DNA of 64,000 bases. Origin: Dickeya lacustris. Its GTDB lineage: Bacteria; Pseudomonadota; Gammaproteobacteria; Enterobacterales; Enterobacteriaceae. Under the pieces are notes generated by a model that saw only the letters and a program-made list of their open reading frames with translations, made no database searches and was not told the origin of the DNA. The DNA lies in contig NZ_CP114280.1 of assembly GCF_029635795.1 (NCBI RefSeq), positions 3,596,001 through 3,660,000 on the forward strand. The letters are read 5' to 3'. The number at the start of each line of letters is the position of its first letter. The first letter of the stretch is position 1. This document shows, one piece after another, positions 36,790 through 46,805 of the stretch. Made by a program: the position numbers and the translations under genes.

Positions 36790-37833
36790 ATGGTATCTAC
36801 GCATCTTGGTTTCCCGGCAGAGACGGTCATCGTTTTTGTGTTGCTGGCTGTCGGAGCCATATTTATCGACCTGTTTATGCATCGTCATGACAAGCCGATT
36901 TCTTTAAAGAATGCTGCACTTTGGACTGTGTTCTGGATAGTCGTGGCGATGGCCTTCGCGGGTTTCCTCTATATTCATCACGGCGCTGAAGTTGCCAGCC
37001 TGTTTGTTACCGGCTATGCACTGGAGAAAGTCCTGTCTGTGGATAATCTTTTTGTGATGATGGCTATCTTCTCGTGGTTTGCCGTGCCTGATAATCTTCG
37101 CCATCGCGTACTTTACTGGGGGGTTATTGGTGCCATTGTCTTTCGCGGGATTTTCGTTGCTATTGGTGCCAGCCTATTGACGTTGGGGCCATGGGTCGAA
37201 ATCGTCTTTGCGCTGGTCGTCTTGTGGACGGCGGTCATGATGCTTAAAAGCGACGACGATGATGATGCCATTGAAGATTACTCTCAGCATATTGCTTACC
37301 GTCTGGTAAAACGTTTTTTCCCGCTCTGGCCGAAATTAACAGGACATGCTTTCCTGTTAACCCAGAAAGAAGTCGATATCGAACTGGCAAAGCCTGAAAA
37401 TAAAGACATCCAGGTTGGTCGCGTGGGAAAAGCCGCATTGTATGCGACCCCGCTGATGCTATGTCTGGCCGTTGTTGAGCTCTCGGATGTGATGTTTGCA
37501 TTTGATTCTGTGCCGGCTGTTATCGCCGTGAGCCGTGAGCCTTTGATTGTGTACAGCGCCATGATGTTCGCTATTCTTGGTCTGCGTACCATGTACTTTG
37601 TTTTGGAAGCGCTGAAGCAGTACCTCGCACACCTTGAAAAAGCCGTAATTGTGCTGTTGTTCTTCATCGGTGTGAAGCTGGGGCTGAATGCAAGCGATCA
37701 TCTGTTGCATCATGGCTATAGTATCTCAGCCAATACCAGTCTCTTCGTTGTTCTTGGTGTGTTGGCTTTGGGTATTATTGGCAGCGTATTGTTTCCTGGA
37801 AAACCTGATGCTGAGGAAGGCAAAGAGGGGTAA
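36790..37833 (+). CDS. terC: TerC integral membrane protein
   Basis: 347 residues with about nine helices. Family motifs are EKVLSVDNLFVM, GVIGAIVFRGIFV and ELSDVMFAFDSVPAV, in which conserved membrane Asp and Glu residues suggest metal handling. TerC is the membrane centre of the Ter complex, with TerB and TerD at the cytoplasmic face. A charged loop with DDDDD (about residue 155) is typical. Confidence 0.95.
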   Translation: MVSTHLGFPAETVIVFVLLAVGAIFIDLFMHRHDKPISLKNAALWTVFWIVVAMAFAGFLYIHHGAEVASLFVTGYALEKVLSVDNLFVMMAIFSWFAVPDNLRHRVLYWGVIGAIVFRGIFVAIGASLLTLGPWVEIVFALVVLWTAVMMLKSDDDDDAIEDYSQHIAYRLVKRFFPLWPKLTGHAFLLTQKEVDIELAKPENKDIQVGRVGKAALYATPLMLCLAVVELSDVMFAFDSVPAVIAVSREPLIVYSAMMFAILGLRTMYFVLEALKQYLAHLEKAVIVLLFFIGVKLGLNASDHLLHHGYSISANTSLFVVLGVLALGIIGSVLFPGKPDAEEGKEG

Positions 37834-37885
37834 TTCCCTAAAACCTTCACTTTAACTATTAACGTTAACAATCGAGGATAGGAAT

Positions 37886-38464
37886 ATGGGTGTTTCTCTT
37901 TCTAAAGGCGGTAATGTTTCTTTAAGTAAAGAAGCTCCAACGATGAAAAATATGCTTGTCGGGTTAGGGTGGGATGCTCGCTCTACCGATGGCCAGGATT
38001 TTGACCTTGATGCCTCTGCATTTTTACTGAATAACGCGGGTAAAGTACGCGGTGATTCCGATTTTATTTTCTACAACAATCTGAAATCTGCCGATGGTTC
38101 GGTATTGCACACTGGCGACAACCGCACCGGCCAAGGCGACGGTGATGATGAAGCCCTGAAAATCAAACTTGACCAGATCCCGGCAGACGTGGACAAGATA
38201 GTTTTTGTCGTGACTATTCATGATGCGGCAGCCCGTCGTCAGAGTTTTGGCCAGGTTTCTGGTGCCTTCATTCGTCTGGTGAATGATGATAACCAGCAGG
38301 AAGTGGCTCGCTATGACCTGACTGAAGACGCGTCTACAGAGACTGCCATGTTATTTGGCGAACTGTATCGCCACAATACTGAGTGGAAATTCCGTGCCGT
38401 TGGCCAAGGGTATGCAGGCGGTTTGGCATCGGTTTGTGCTCAGTACGGTATCAACGCGTCTTAA
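37886..38464 (+). CDS. terD: TerD
   Basis: 192 residues; [20 protein letters not shown] opening and [11 protein letters not shown], then [17 protein letters not shown], the full set of acidic residues binding two calcium ions. Closely related to TerE next door (tandem duplication). Preceded by GAGGATAGG. Cytoplasmic calcium-binding partner of TerC. Confidence 0.95.
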   Translation: MGVSLSKGGNVSLSKEAPTMKNMLVGLGWDARSTDGQDFDLDASAFLLNNAGKVRGDSDFIFYNNLKSADGSVLHTGDNRTGQGDGDDEALKIKLDQIPADVDKIVFVVTIHDAAARRQSFGQVSGAFIRLVNDDNQQEVARYDLTEDASTETAMLFGELYRHNTEWKFRAVGQGYAGGLASVCAQYGINAS

Positions 38465-38491
38465 TTTCGCAGCAATATTATTTTTTGGGAC

Positions 38492-38519
38492 TAAACCGGC
38501 GGAGTTTACCGCCGGTTTA
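38492..38519 (+). terminator. hairpin between terD and terE
   Basis: 11-bp stem taaaccggcgg/ccgccggttta with a six-base loop, followed only by tta. Probably an mRNA processing or attenuation element that lowers terE expression, not a full stop. Confidence 0.5.
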
Positions 38520-38551
38520 TTATGAATCGTTCTTATTACAAGGGCTTAAAA

Positions 38552-39127
38552 ATGGCAGTATCTTTGATTAAAGGCGGCAATGTATCCTTAACAAAAGAAG
38601 CACCGACGATGAATGTCGCTATGGCTGGTCTCGGTTGGGATGCTCGTGTGACTGACGGTACTGATTTTGACCTTGATTCGTCGGTCTTTATGGTTGGAGA
38701 TAATGGTAAAGTCATCTCCGACTCGTCCTTCATTTTCTTCAATAATAAAACCAGTACCTGTGGCTCCGTCACCCACATGGGTGATAACCGTACCGGTGAA
38801 GGTGAAGGCGATGATGAGCAGCTCAAAATTGATCTGACTAAAATCCCCGCTGACGTGAAAAAACTGGTGTTTGCTGTGACTATTTATGATGCAGAAGCAC
38901 GTAAACAAAACTTCGGTATGGTCAACAACAGCTATATCCGTATATTTAACCACGATAACGGCACCGAAATTGCGCGTTTCGACCTGTCAGAAGATGCGTC
39001 TACTGAAACCGCTATGGTGTTTGGCGAGCTGTATCGTCATAACGCCGAGTGGAAATTCAAAGCAGTAGGCCAGGGTTTTTCAGGGGGCTTATCCGCACTG
39101 GCTTCACAGCATGGCGTGAACATTTGA
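38552..39127 (+). CDS. terE: TerE
   Basis: 191 residues from the ATG at 38552 ([20 protein letters not shown]), homologous to TerD throughout, with [11 protein letters not shown] and [17 protein letters not shown] acidic calcium sites. Translation from 38522 would add ten residues absent from the family. Last gene before a strong terminator. Confidence 0.95.
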   Translation: MAVSLIKGGNVSLTKEAPTMNVAMAGLGWDARVTDGTDFDLDSSVFMVGDNGKVISDSSFIFFNNKTSTCGSVTHMGDNRTGEGEGDDEQLKIDLTKIPADVKKLVFAVTIYDAEARKQNFGMVNNSYIRIFNHDNGTEIARFDLSEDASTETAMVFGELYRHNAEWKFKAVGQGFSGGLSALASQHGVNI

Positions 39128-39146
39128 CGTTGACGTAAGTTTGATA

Positions 39147-39176
39147 GCCCCGTTGGTAAAACACCGGGGCTTTTTT
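39147..39176 (+). terminator. Rho-independent terminator of terZABCDE
   Basis: gccccg, 12-base loop, cggggc and T6 directly after terE. It separates terF into its own transcript. Confidence 0.85.
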
Positions 39177-39283
39177 ATAAAAAGAATAGGATAGTTTTGG
39201 GTATTTTCTCTGGTACCTGTGCCAAACGAGCAGTAGCTCCGCGACTGCCAGTGATATCGTCATATTGCATTTACAAACTTTAA

Positions 39284-39478
39284 TATAACCAGAGAAACGA
39301 ATTTATCTACGAGAAGGGAGCGCTCTTGTATACCTGCGGTAATTGCGGCACCCACGCTTTGTATTTTCTGGAAAAAGAGCGGGTGGATGCGGTTTGATTA
39401 TTACAACAGCAGATTAAATTTCGTGGTTTTTATTACCTGGAATATAAGTCTTTCATTGAAAAAATGGGACATTCTGAT
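39284..39478 (+). other. CxxC reading frame joined in frame to terF through one TGA
   Basis: In the frame of terF, codons from 39284 read IYEKGALLYTCGNCGTHALY, then FLEKERVDAV, a TGA at 39395, then LLQQQIKFRGFYYLEYKSF and on into terF. There is no ATG before the TGA. The CGNCG pair resembles a zinc-ribbon knuckle. It may be the remains of a zinc-ribbon gene upstream of terF. Besides this, the 39177-39478 spacer must contain the terF promoter. Confidence 0.35.
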
Positions 39479-40729
39479 ATGGAATTGCAATCCGGACAAA
39501 ACATTGAGTTAAACCAGCGTGTGTTACGCATTGCTGTTGTGTATCCCAAAACAGCAACATGCCTCAGTGAGATTGATATTTCTGCTTTCATGCTCTCTGC
39601 TAACAATAAAGTGAGGGGAGATAGCGACTTTATTTTCTTTAATCAGCCCTCAACTCCGAACGACAGTATCAATTTGTCATCATCGGCAGAAGGTAGTTTT
39701 TTTACACTGGACTTAAACCTGATTGACAGCGATATCGCGAAGATTGCCATCACACTGGTGATAGATGGTGCTGATTCAGTCTCTGGCTTGCAACGTATCC
39801 AACTGAGTGTTGAAGGAGTGGCTACGTTCGAGGTTCCCTCTCTGGCAGAAAGAACGGAGAAAGCGCTGATCCTTGGCGAGGTTTACCGACACCATGATGG
39901 TTGGAAATTCAGAGCGCTGGGGCTGGGCTTTAACGGTGGTTTAGAGCCATTGGCGAAAAATTATGGTGTTGAGGTGTCTTCCCCTGCCGCCATGTCTGTT
40001 GCTGTAGAGCCGATGGTCAACTTAGAGAAGCACATCCTGGCGAAAGCCCCTCGCCTTATCAGTTTGGCCAAAAATGCCAGGGTTAGTCTGGTAAAACACA
40101 GTCTTGACGCGGTAAAAGCAAAAGTCGCTTTTGTGCTGGATGCGTCGGGCTCCATGAAACGCGAGTTTAAGCAAGGCCATGTTCAGGCGGTACTGGATCG
40201 TATTGCTATCCTTGCTGTTCAATTTGATGATGATGGGGCGATGGATGTTTGGGGTTTTGCTGATAAACATCGTAAGTATGATGATGTGACGTTGGCGAAT
40301 CTTGACGGGTATATTGAACGGCTTCAGGGGACGGGACTGCGTGTTCAAAGGGAACTATTGCCGGAATTAGGCGGCATTAATAACGAACCTCCCTGCATGA
40401 TGGCAATTATCGATTACTTTCAAAACAGTGAATTACCCGTTTATGTTGTGTTTATTACCGATGGTGGTATTAGTAAAACTAAAGCGATTAAAGATGCGAT
40501 CCGCCGTTCGGCAAATCACGCTATTTTCTGGAAGTTTATCGGCCTGGGCGGTAATAATTATGGCATTCTTGAACAACTGGACACCTTTACCGATCGCCGA
40601 ATTGATAATACTCACTTCTTCCCAATCGATGATTTTGCAAAAATAGATGATGCAACACTGTATGACATGTTGCTCAAAGAATTCAGCGACTGGAAACAAG
40701 ACGCAATGAAAAAAGGGATTATCGCGTAA
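39479..40729 (+). CDS. terF: TerF-like TerD-vWA fusion
   Basis: About 416 residues. Residues 1-170 are a TerD-like domain ([21 protein letters not shown]) lacking some acidic sites. Residues about 215-400 are a von Willebrand A domain with an intact MIDAS: DASGS, a Thr/Asp in FITDGG, and WGFADKHRKYDD. It is thought to link Ter proteins to protein-binding partners. I chose ATG 39479, nine bases after GGGA; ATG 39464 is the alternative. Separate from terE by a terminator. Confidence 0.88.
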   Translation: MELQSGQNIELNQRVLRIAVVYPKTATCLSEIDISAFMLSANNKVRGDSDFIFFNQPSTPNDSINLSSSAEGSFFTLDLNLIDSDIAKIAITLVIDGADSVSGLQRIQLSVEGVATFEVPSLAERTEKALILGEVYRHHDGWKFRALGLGFNGGLEPLAKNYGVEVSSPAAMSVAVEPMVNLEKHILAKAPRLISLAKNARVSLVKHSLDAVKAKVAFVLDASGSMKREFKQGHVQAVLDRIAILAVQFDDDGAMDVWGFADKHRKYDDVTLANLDGYIERLQGTGLRVQRELLPELGGINNEPPCMMAIIDYFQNSELPVYVVFITDGGISKTKAIKDAIRRSANHAIFWKFIGLGGNNYGILEQLDTFTDRRIDNTHFFPIDDFAKIDDATLYDMLLKEFSDWKQDAMKKGIIA

Positions 40730-40794
40730 TGTGAAGCTTCCGATGTCGGGGCCCGTTAGTTTTAAGCGCCAGACTGAACGTGCCCCATACTGTG

Positions 40795-41463
40795 TTATTT
40801 CAGCATGCGTTTGATTTTGTTCACTGAGATATTACGTCTCTCCCACGGCCGGTGAAACTGCCTCCAGTTAGGTTCCTGTGCAACGGCCAGCATTTCATAA
40901 TCACCACGAGTGTCGCCCCATGCACGAAGGTGATATGCACAGAGCGGCCCATATTCAGCTTCCAGCCTCAATACCTTCTGAGCACATCGGCAATTGTCGC
41001 CACTTATACGGCCCGTCAGGATACCATCCTTTACTTCTAAGTTTGTCCCGATTAAACGTATTCCTAACTTTTCTGCGAAGGGCTTCAGCACTATTGCAGG
41101 CGAGGCAGAGCAGAGTGTTACAATGGCACCCGCGTTAACCTGAGATGCTACGCCAACGAGGCCGGAAGGGCGCATCAGACGTGCCCAGTATTGTTCACAG
41201 AAATCAACCGCTTTACTTTCAACCCAGCGGGCCTCAATGCCGGTAAGAAAGATTTGGATCAGGGCGGCCTTAAGTTCATCCCGTGTCATCCTGCGCCCAA
41301 TGAACTTGAGTGTGGGGATAACCAGACGGACAAGACGTTGGGTAAAGACACGTTTCCCAAAGGCAAAATACAAAAAAGGGACAAAGCTGTCTCGCTTGGT
41401 GAGTGTGCCATCAAAGTCAAAGACGGCGAGAGGTTGACTTGTCTTAATAATAGTAACCATCAC
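40795..41463 (-). CDS. HAD-IB phosphatase (SerB/PgpC-like)
   Basis: 222 residues: motif I AVFDFDGTLTKRDSF, motif II LCSASP, a Lys in the CAQKVLRLEAEYG region and motif IV WGDTRGDYEML. This subgroup includes phosphoserine phosphatase-like and phosphatidylglycerophosphatase-like enzymes. It is a regular passenger at the end of enterobacterial ter clusters. Convergent with terF. Start ATG 41463 or 41460. Confidence 0.83.
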   Translation of the reverse strand: MMVTIIKTSQPLAVFDFDGTLTKRDSFVPFLYFAFGKRVFTQRLVRLVIPTLKFIGRRMTRDELKAALIQIFLTGIEARWVESKAVDFCEQYWARLMRPSGLVGVASQVNAGAIVTLCSASPAIVLKPFAEKLGIRLIGTNLEVKDGILTGRISGDNCRCAQKVLRLEAEYGPLCAYHLRAWGDTRGDYEMLAVAQEPNWRQFHRPWERRNISVNKIKRMLK

Positions 41464-41572
41464 GTAATGTGCTCATTCAACTGTCACATGTGTACTGTTC
41501 CCACATCGGGAGATTTATTCTGTCTCACAAACTGCGCTGGCTCAACGCTAAATTTCTTTACCGACGTTGTTG

Positions 41573-41780
41573 CGTGACCTGCTCCCCGTTGATTAATACA
41601 CACCGATGTGAGTAATGTCTTCATAAGCCACATGAGGACATCCCCATGAAGAAGCGTTTTTCCGACGAACAGATCATCAGTATCCTCCGCGAGGCTGAGG
41701 CCGGGGTTTCTGCCCGTGAGCTCTGCCGTAAGCACGCCATTTCCGACGCCACCTTTTACACTTGGCGTAAGAAGTATGGC
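41573..41780 (+). mobile_element. truncated IS3-family element (5' end with partial orfA)
   Basis: An IS end beginning tgacctgctccccgttgatt is followed by orfA from ATG 41646: MKKRFSDEQIISILREAEAG, then ELCRKHAISDATFYTWRKKYG, a typical IS3-family HTH protein. It stops at residue 45, where another IS begins at 41781. No remainder of orfA or orfB is found on the far side of that IS. Confidence 0.85.
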
Positions 41781-41788
41781 TGTAGTGG

Positions 41789-42964
<1,176 letters not shown>

Positions 42965-43040
42965 AATGTCACCTGTTTTTGACTATGAGGCGATGATATC
43001 ACCTCTATTCAGGTGGCCAAATTTAGTGTGCCACTACAGA

Positions 43041-43253
43041 AATAAGGTAAAACGTAACGCGTTGCAGTCATCTTTCGAGCGTTTGGGTGTACACCGAGTA
43101 TCTGAAGGGGAGCGTTTCATTCAGGCAAAAGTGTATAGCACGCCATCAGGGATCGGGACGTTTCGACATATTCATGGCTATCTGGTCAAAGCATCAACAC
43201 TGTATCGGGGAAACCGTATCCCTGATGAAAGTCGGTTGTTGATCCTTCCCTGA
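43041..43253 (+). pseudogene. 3' stump of an unidentified gene cut by the IS
   Basis: Right after the IS end an open frame reads NKVKRNALQSSFERLGVHRV to RHIHGYLVKASTLYRGNRIP and a stop at 43251, about 70 residues with natural composition but no start. It is unrelated to the IS3-family orfA on the left side of the IS, so a larger rearrangement has occurred. Family not recognised. Confidence 0.45.
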
Positions 43254-43345
43254 TGTATGGCAATCTAATTGATTAGCAGGCTTATTTTTGTCTGTACACA
43301 GCAAAAAGTGCAGTTTTTATGCTCTGTAAATCGAAGGGAATGTCT

Positions 43346-44368
43346 ATGCCAGATACGTCAATGACCTGGGAAGAACTGCTGGATGAATATTTCTTCTCTC
43401 ACAATCTTCGACAAGTCACCGAAGACAGTTATGTGAAAGTGGTGAAGGGATTCAGGAAGTATATCGGTGTGGAAGTTTTACCCGACAAGATAACACACCG
43501 TGATGTGTTGAAATGGCGAAGACATACCTTAAAGGAACGCAAATTGTCCGCCAATACCTGGAATAACAAAGTGACGCACCTGCGGGCGCTATTTAATTTT
43601 GGGATAGAGGAAGGTTTAATTGAACAGGATAAAAATCCATTTAATGACGTCGCTGTTCAAAAAGACAAGAAGAAAAAGAAGACACTCACCCGGGAACAGT
43701 TGACGAAAATCTACCTGCTGATGCAACGAGTAGAGTCTGAAGAGTCTCATGCTCCCTGGGGACGCCGGTGTGCATTGTATCCAGCCTGGTACTGGCTTAC
43801 TGTCCTCGATACTCTGCGCTATACCGGGATGAGACAGAATCAACTACTGCACCTCCGATTACAGGATATCAATCTCGATGAGGGATTCATCGAACTACGA
43901 CTGGAGGGGAGTAAAACGCACAGGGAGTGGCGGGTGCCTGTCGTTCGTCAGTTGCGTGTCAGGCTGGCCCGTTTACTGGCGCAGGCAAAACTGGCCGGCG
44001 CCCGTCCGTTCGACATGTTATTTGATGTCAATCGCTTTGCACCGTCCCGGCGTCACCAGGACGAGTATCAGTATGATGAAGCCCAGGCATTACAGAGTAC
44101 ACGGTCGTTTTTCCGCCGACTGGCTCGGGACTGTGGATTCGCGGTGACGGCACACCGGTTCCGGCATACGCTTGCCACCGAGCTGATGAAAACGCCGGAT
44201 CGTAATTTGCAGTTGGTTAAAGATCTGCTGGGGCACAGTAGTGTCAGTACCACGATGGAATACATTGAATTGAATATGGAAATTGTAGGGAGGACACTGG
44301 AGACTGAGCTGGCGTTACACACAGATATTTGCTTGGATAACCAATTACATGACTTGACAGTAATGTAG
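43346..44368 (+). CDS. tyrosine recombinase/integrase
   Basis: About 340 residues. An N-terminal SAM-like core-binding domain spans residues 5-100. The catalytic domain holds Arg in TLRYTGMRQNQLL, a Lys in GSKTHREW, H-x-x-R in TAHRFRHTLATEL, His in LGHSSVSTTMEY and the nucleophile Tyr in MEYIEL. All catalytic residues are intact. ATG 43346 is six bases after AAGGGA. It is 190 bases left of the tRNA-Phe half-site, outside the defined element, so it may be the integrase of an older island at the same site, perhaps the Ter island. Confidence 0.85.
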   Translation: MPDTSMTWEELLDEYFFSHNLRQVTEDSYVKVVKGFRKYIGVEVLPDKITHRDVLKWRRHTLKERKLSANTWNNKVTHLRALFNFGIEEGLIEQDKNPFNDVAVQKDKKKKKTLTREQLTKIYLLMQRVESEESHAPWGRRCALYPAWYWLTVLDTLRYTGMRQNQLLHLRLQDINLDEGFIELRLEGSKTHREWRVPVVRQLRVRLARLLAQAKLAGARPFDMLFDVNRFAPSRRHQDEYQYDEAQALQSTRSFFRRLARDCGFAVTAHRFRHTLATELMKTPDRNLQLVKDLLGHSSVSTTMEYIELNMEIVGRTLETELALHTDICLDNQLHDLTVM

Positions 44369-44557
44369 TTGGCTGTAACTATACACAGCGATCGAGAAAA
44401 GGGAATCTGCTGACACAGATTCCCTATCTTGAGGATTCAGTTCTTTGTTAAGCAGTGCAGCTTGTTGAACGCTATCTGCGCCGAAAACGATTCTATGACC
44501 GAACCCTGCGTTAACCGCCCGTTAAGGTTCTCACTCTTAACCAGCGTGCTTTGATGC

Positions 44558-44594
44558 AAATAAGTGGTGCCCGGACTCGGAATCGAACCAAGGA
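44558..44594. repeat. attachment half-site, left (attL-like)
   Basis: 37 bases identical to 58735-58771: aaataagtggtgcccggact, then cggaatcgaaccaagga. This is the 3' end of tRNA-Phe (T-arm and acceptor) plus seven flanking bases. Identity ends abruptly on both sides. Confidence 0.93.
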
Positions 44595-44657
44595 TTCATT
44601 GCCACAACAATGAAATCACCGAATAACAGTAAGTTACCTTTACGCTTCGATTCTGAA

Positions 44658-44678
44658 TGTACCACCGTTTTGTACCAT
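44658..44678. promoter_or_regulatory. paired tgtaccac sites near the left att (arm-type candidate)
   Basis: tgtaccaccgttttgtacca. The same bases with one change occur at 58615-58636 in the same orientation, 64 and 99 bases inside the two att cores. Two direct half-sites with about one-turn spacing are typical of integrase arm sites. Confidence 0.6.
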
Positions 44679-44712
44679 ATTCAAGGTAACGGTACTCTTC
44701 AGATAAGCAGTT

Positions 44713-45063
44713 TTATGCTTTTTCTGGGTGCTCACGATAATACTGTGTAATACCTTCTACATAGCCTTGTGCGTATGCTGCCATTGGGCTGATATGACGA
44801 ACATGGCTTGCCTGGCTATCCTTGATGGAGGAAATTGCACTCTCCATATCGATTACCTTTTGCTTAGAATATCCAGCTTGATAGCCAAGTTCATATGAAC
44901 AACCAGCACATTTATGACGGCTGAAATCTCCCTGATCTTTTGGAAATTTAGCAAAATAAGGGTCGTGACGATGTTGATTTTGGCATGTTTTCATGAATTC
45001 GATCTCCATCAAAAAATGGTCAGGAACATCCGTAACCATTACTACCGTACTTGTAGTATCCAT
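44713..45063 (-). CDS. small Cys/His protein of the island, unknown
   Basis: 116 residues; the central segment HDPYFAKFPKDQGDFSRHKC-AGCSYELGYQAGY has an H...H-x-C-x2-C pattern that could bind zinc, followed by a helical end. The ATG at 45061-45063 lies inside a perfect palindrome tagtatccatacta, which could be an operator; internal ATGs at 45039 or 45009 may be the true start. No family recognised. Confidence 0.6.
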   Translation of the reverse strand: MDTTSTVVMVTDVPDHFLMEIEFMKTCQNQHRHDPYFAKFPKDQGDFSRHKCAGCSYELGYQAGYSKQKVIDMESAISSIKDSQASHVRHISPMAAYAQGYVEGITQYYREHPEKA

Positions 45064-45147
45064 ACTATAAATACGGTATTAGTGGAGAGCAATAGCGATG
45101 GTATGGAGCGTATAGCATCGCTATTTATAGTTTGCCTTAACAGTTAT

Positions 45148-45735
45148 CTATGCTTGGCTAATGGGATTTTTCGGAGGTGTGTTCAACTTCCACTGTTGAG
45201 TAAGATTTGCTGCTAGTCCACCCATTAGCGCCCCAAATAGCACCCGGAAGCTCGTTCCAAAGTCGATAATCATTATCCAGTCTCTGGAGGTGATACCAAT
45301 GCAGAGCAGGGCAATACTGAGCAGAAGTAGCAGGAAAATCAGTGTGAATGTAACCCCACGTTTTCTGAGCGGCAGATATTCGGACAGCTGCAACACCCCG
45401 ATACCGATGAGTGGAGGGCAGACCAATGAGTAGATGAACACATATATCGGCTCACTGACATACACTCCACAGATAAGCATTGCAGTGGCTATGATACCGT
45501 TGATCCCAGCGAACTGATTCAGAGTCTGATCTTTGCTACTGCTTAAGAACAATGCTCCAGCATAGCCACCGATGATGCTACTGACGGCAATTCCCAGATG
45601 CGGCAAAGCAACCTGAATTAGGAAGCTGTAACTCGCATCATTCACCCATACCATATTTGTTTCACTGAACGGGATTGCCAGCGAAGTAATCGCTAAGACA
45701 GCTGAAAGCACCAGCATTTTTATGCTTACATTCAT
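45148..45735 (-). CDS. integral membrane protein, unknown
   Basis: 195 residues with five or six predicted helices (e.g. LPHLGIAVSSIIGGYAGALF, FAGINGIIATAMLICGVYVS, TFTLIFLLLLLSIALLCIGI). The size and Gly-rich helices recall holin-like or phage superinfection-exclusion membrane proteins, but there is no direct match. AAGGAAAAA precedes the ATG. It lies 36 bases after the small secreted protein gene, likely one operon with the resolvase. Confidence 0.6.
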   Translation of the reverse strand: MNVSIKMLVLSAVLAITSLAIPFSETNMVWVNDASYSFLIQVALPHLGIAVSSIIGGYAGALFLSSSKDQTLNQFAGINGIIATAMLICGVYVSEPIYVFIYSLVCPPLIGIGVLQLSEYLPLRKRGVTFTLIFLLLLLSIALLCIGITSRDWIMIIDFGTSFRVLFGALMGGLAANLTQQWKLNTPPKNPISQA

Positions 45736-45771
45736 TTTTGTTTTTCCTTAAGCGAAATTATCATGCTGTCA

Positions 45772-46077
45772 TTAATTAGCTCGGTAGGTATTGCAGGGAA
45801 TCCAGCGGTTTCTGTCTTGTAAGAATACTTTTGGGCCCACGTACTGAATCATCACCTTTGTATTATTGCCATACACCATGATGACCTTTTCATCATCTTG
45901 CTCGACAACTCCTTTGTACTTTAGAGTTTTCAGGCCTGATACATCCATCTGAGCAATGTTAATGGTTGCCTCAACGCCATTATCACACTGTATTAATAGT
46001 GTTTTCGGTAATGTGGCCGCATATCCATTTGCGGTGAAGATGAATACTGAAATTAGAATAAATCTCAGACCTTTCAT
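45772..46077 (-). CDS. small secreted protein, unknown
   Basis: 101 residues: signal peptide (MKGLRFILISVFIFTANGYA, cleavage after AYAA-like GYAA) and a beta-rich mature domain with two cysteines (LIQCDNG; WIPCNTY) that may pair. GGAGAG precedes the ATG. The start overlaps the resolvase stop (TAATG), so it is translationally coupled to it. Periplasmic location inferred. Confidence 0.6.
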   Translation of the reverse strand: MKGLRFILISVFIFTANGYAATLPKTLLIQCDNGVEATINIAQMDVSGLKTLKYKGVVEQDDEKVIMVYGNNTKVMIQYVGPKVFLQDRNRWIPCNTYRAN

Positions 46078-46643
46078 TATTTTCTCTCCAATAAGTCGGG
46101 CCTATTACCCCGTACTATGCGGTAAATGCTGGTGATACCGATCCCCAACTGGCGGGATATTTCGGGTTTACTCAGCCCCTTTTCTAATAACTCAATAACT
46201 TCCTGCGATTTACTTCGAGCCGTTGCCTTCCTGCCCTTGTACTTGCCCTTGAGTTTCGCCAGTGCAATACCTTCGGCCTGACGCTCCAGCATCATTTCAC
46301 GTTCAAACGTGGCGATGGCTCCAATCATCGTCAGCATCAGCTTTCCGGTCGGTGTGGCCGTGTTGATACCGATGTTAAGGATATTTAATGCCACGCCTTT
46401 ACCCTGTAGATATTCCGATACTTCCAGCAGGTGGCGGGTATTACGGGCGAGGCGATCCAGTTTCGTGACTTGCACTGTGTCACCTTCGCGGACAAACTCC
46501 AGCATTGCTTTTAGCTCAGGACGGTCATCCTTGGCTCCGCTGATTTTTTCCCGGAATACCTTCTCGCAGTCGGATAGGGCTTTGAGTTGAGTATCCAGAC
46601 TTTGCCCGGTGGTGGACACGCGGGCGTAACCGACTGTAGCCAT
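46077..46643 (-). CDS. serine recombinase (resolvase/invertase)
   Basis: 188 residues. The catalytic domain has YARVSTTGQSLDTQ with nucleophile Ser (about residue 10), VTKLDRLARNTRHL (Arg cluster) and FEREMMLERQAEGI. A C-terminal Hin-type HTH (SKPEISRQLGIGITSIYRIV) follows. It could invert or resolve DNA at a site on the island; no invertible segment was identified. Such genes are common on islands. Confidence 0.88.
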   Translation of the reverse strand: MATVGYARVSTTGQSLDTQLKALSDCEKVFREKISGAKDDRPELKAMLEFVREGDTVQVTKLDRLARNTRHLLEVSEYLQGKGVALNILNIGINTATPTGKLMLTMIGAIATFEREMMLERQAEGIALAKLKGKYKGRKATARSKSQEVIELLEKGLSKPEISRQLGIGITSIYRIVRGNRPDLLERK

Positions 46644-46805
46644 TTAGGACTCCTTACCCTGCCAATAGGCCATGCTATGCTGCACAAACCTGCCAAAATG
46701 CCAGAACAGCCCTGTGGCATGACCTGAACGGGCATTCCATAGCGGTGCTGGCGGCAGATCTTTAGGGCATGGCCTAATGGCTCGGGTCTAGTTGAGATGG
46801 GGGGA

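Larger units (their letters stand above)
44369..44712. other. gene-free junction containing the left attachment site
   Basis: A perfect 9-bp stem gggaatctg/cagattccc (44401-44424) follows the recombinase gene. The 37-bp tRNA-Phe half-site is at 44558-44594 and the paired tgtacca sites at 44658-44678. No ORF. Confidence 0.7.

Noticed and set aside
39395..39397. Selenocysteine or programmed read-through at the TGA before terF
   Set aside because: No SECIS-like hairpin directly after the TGA was seen and there is no start codon upstream; decay is simpler.
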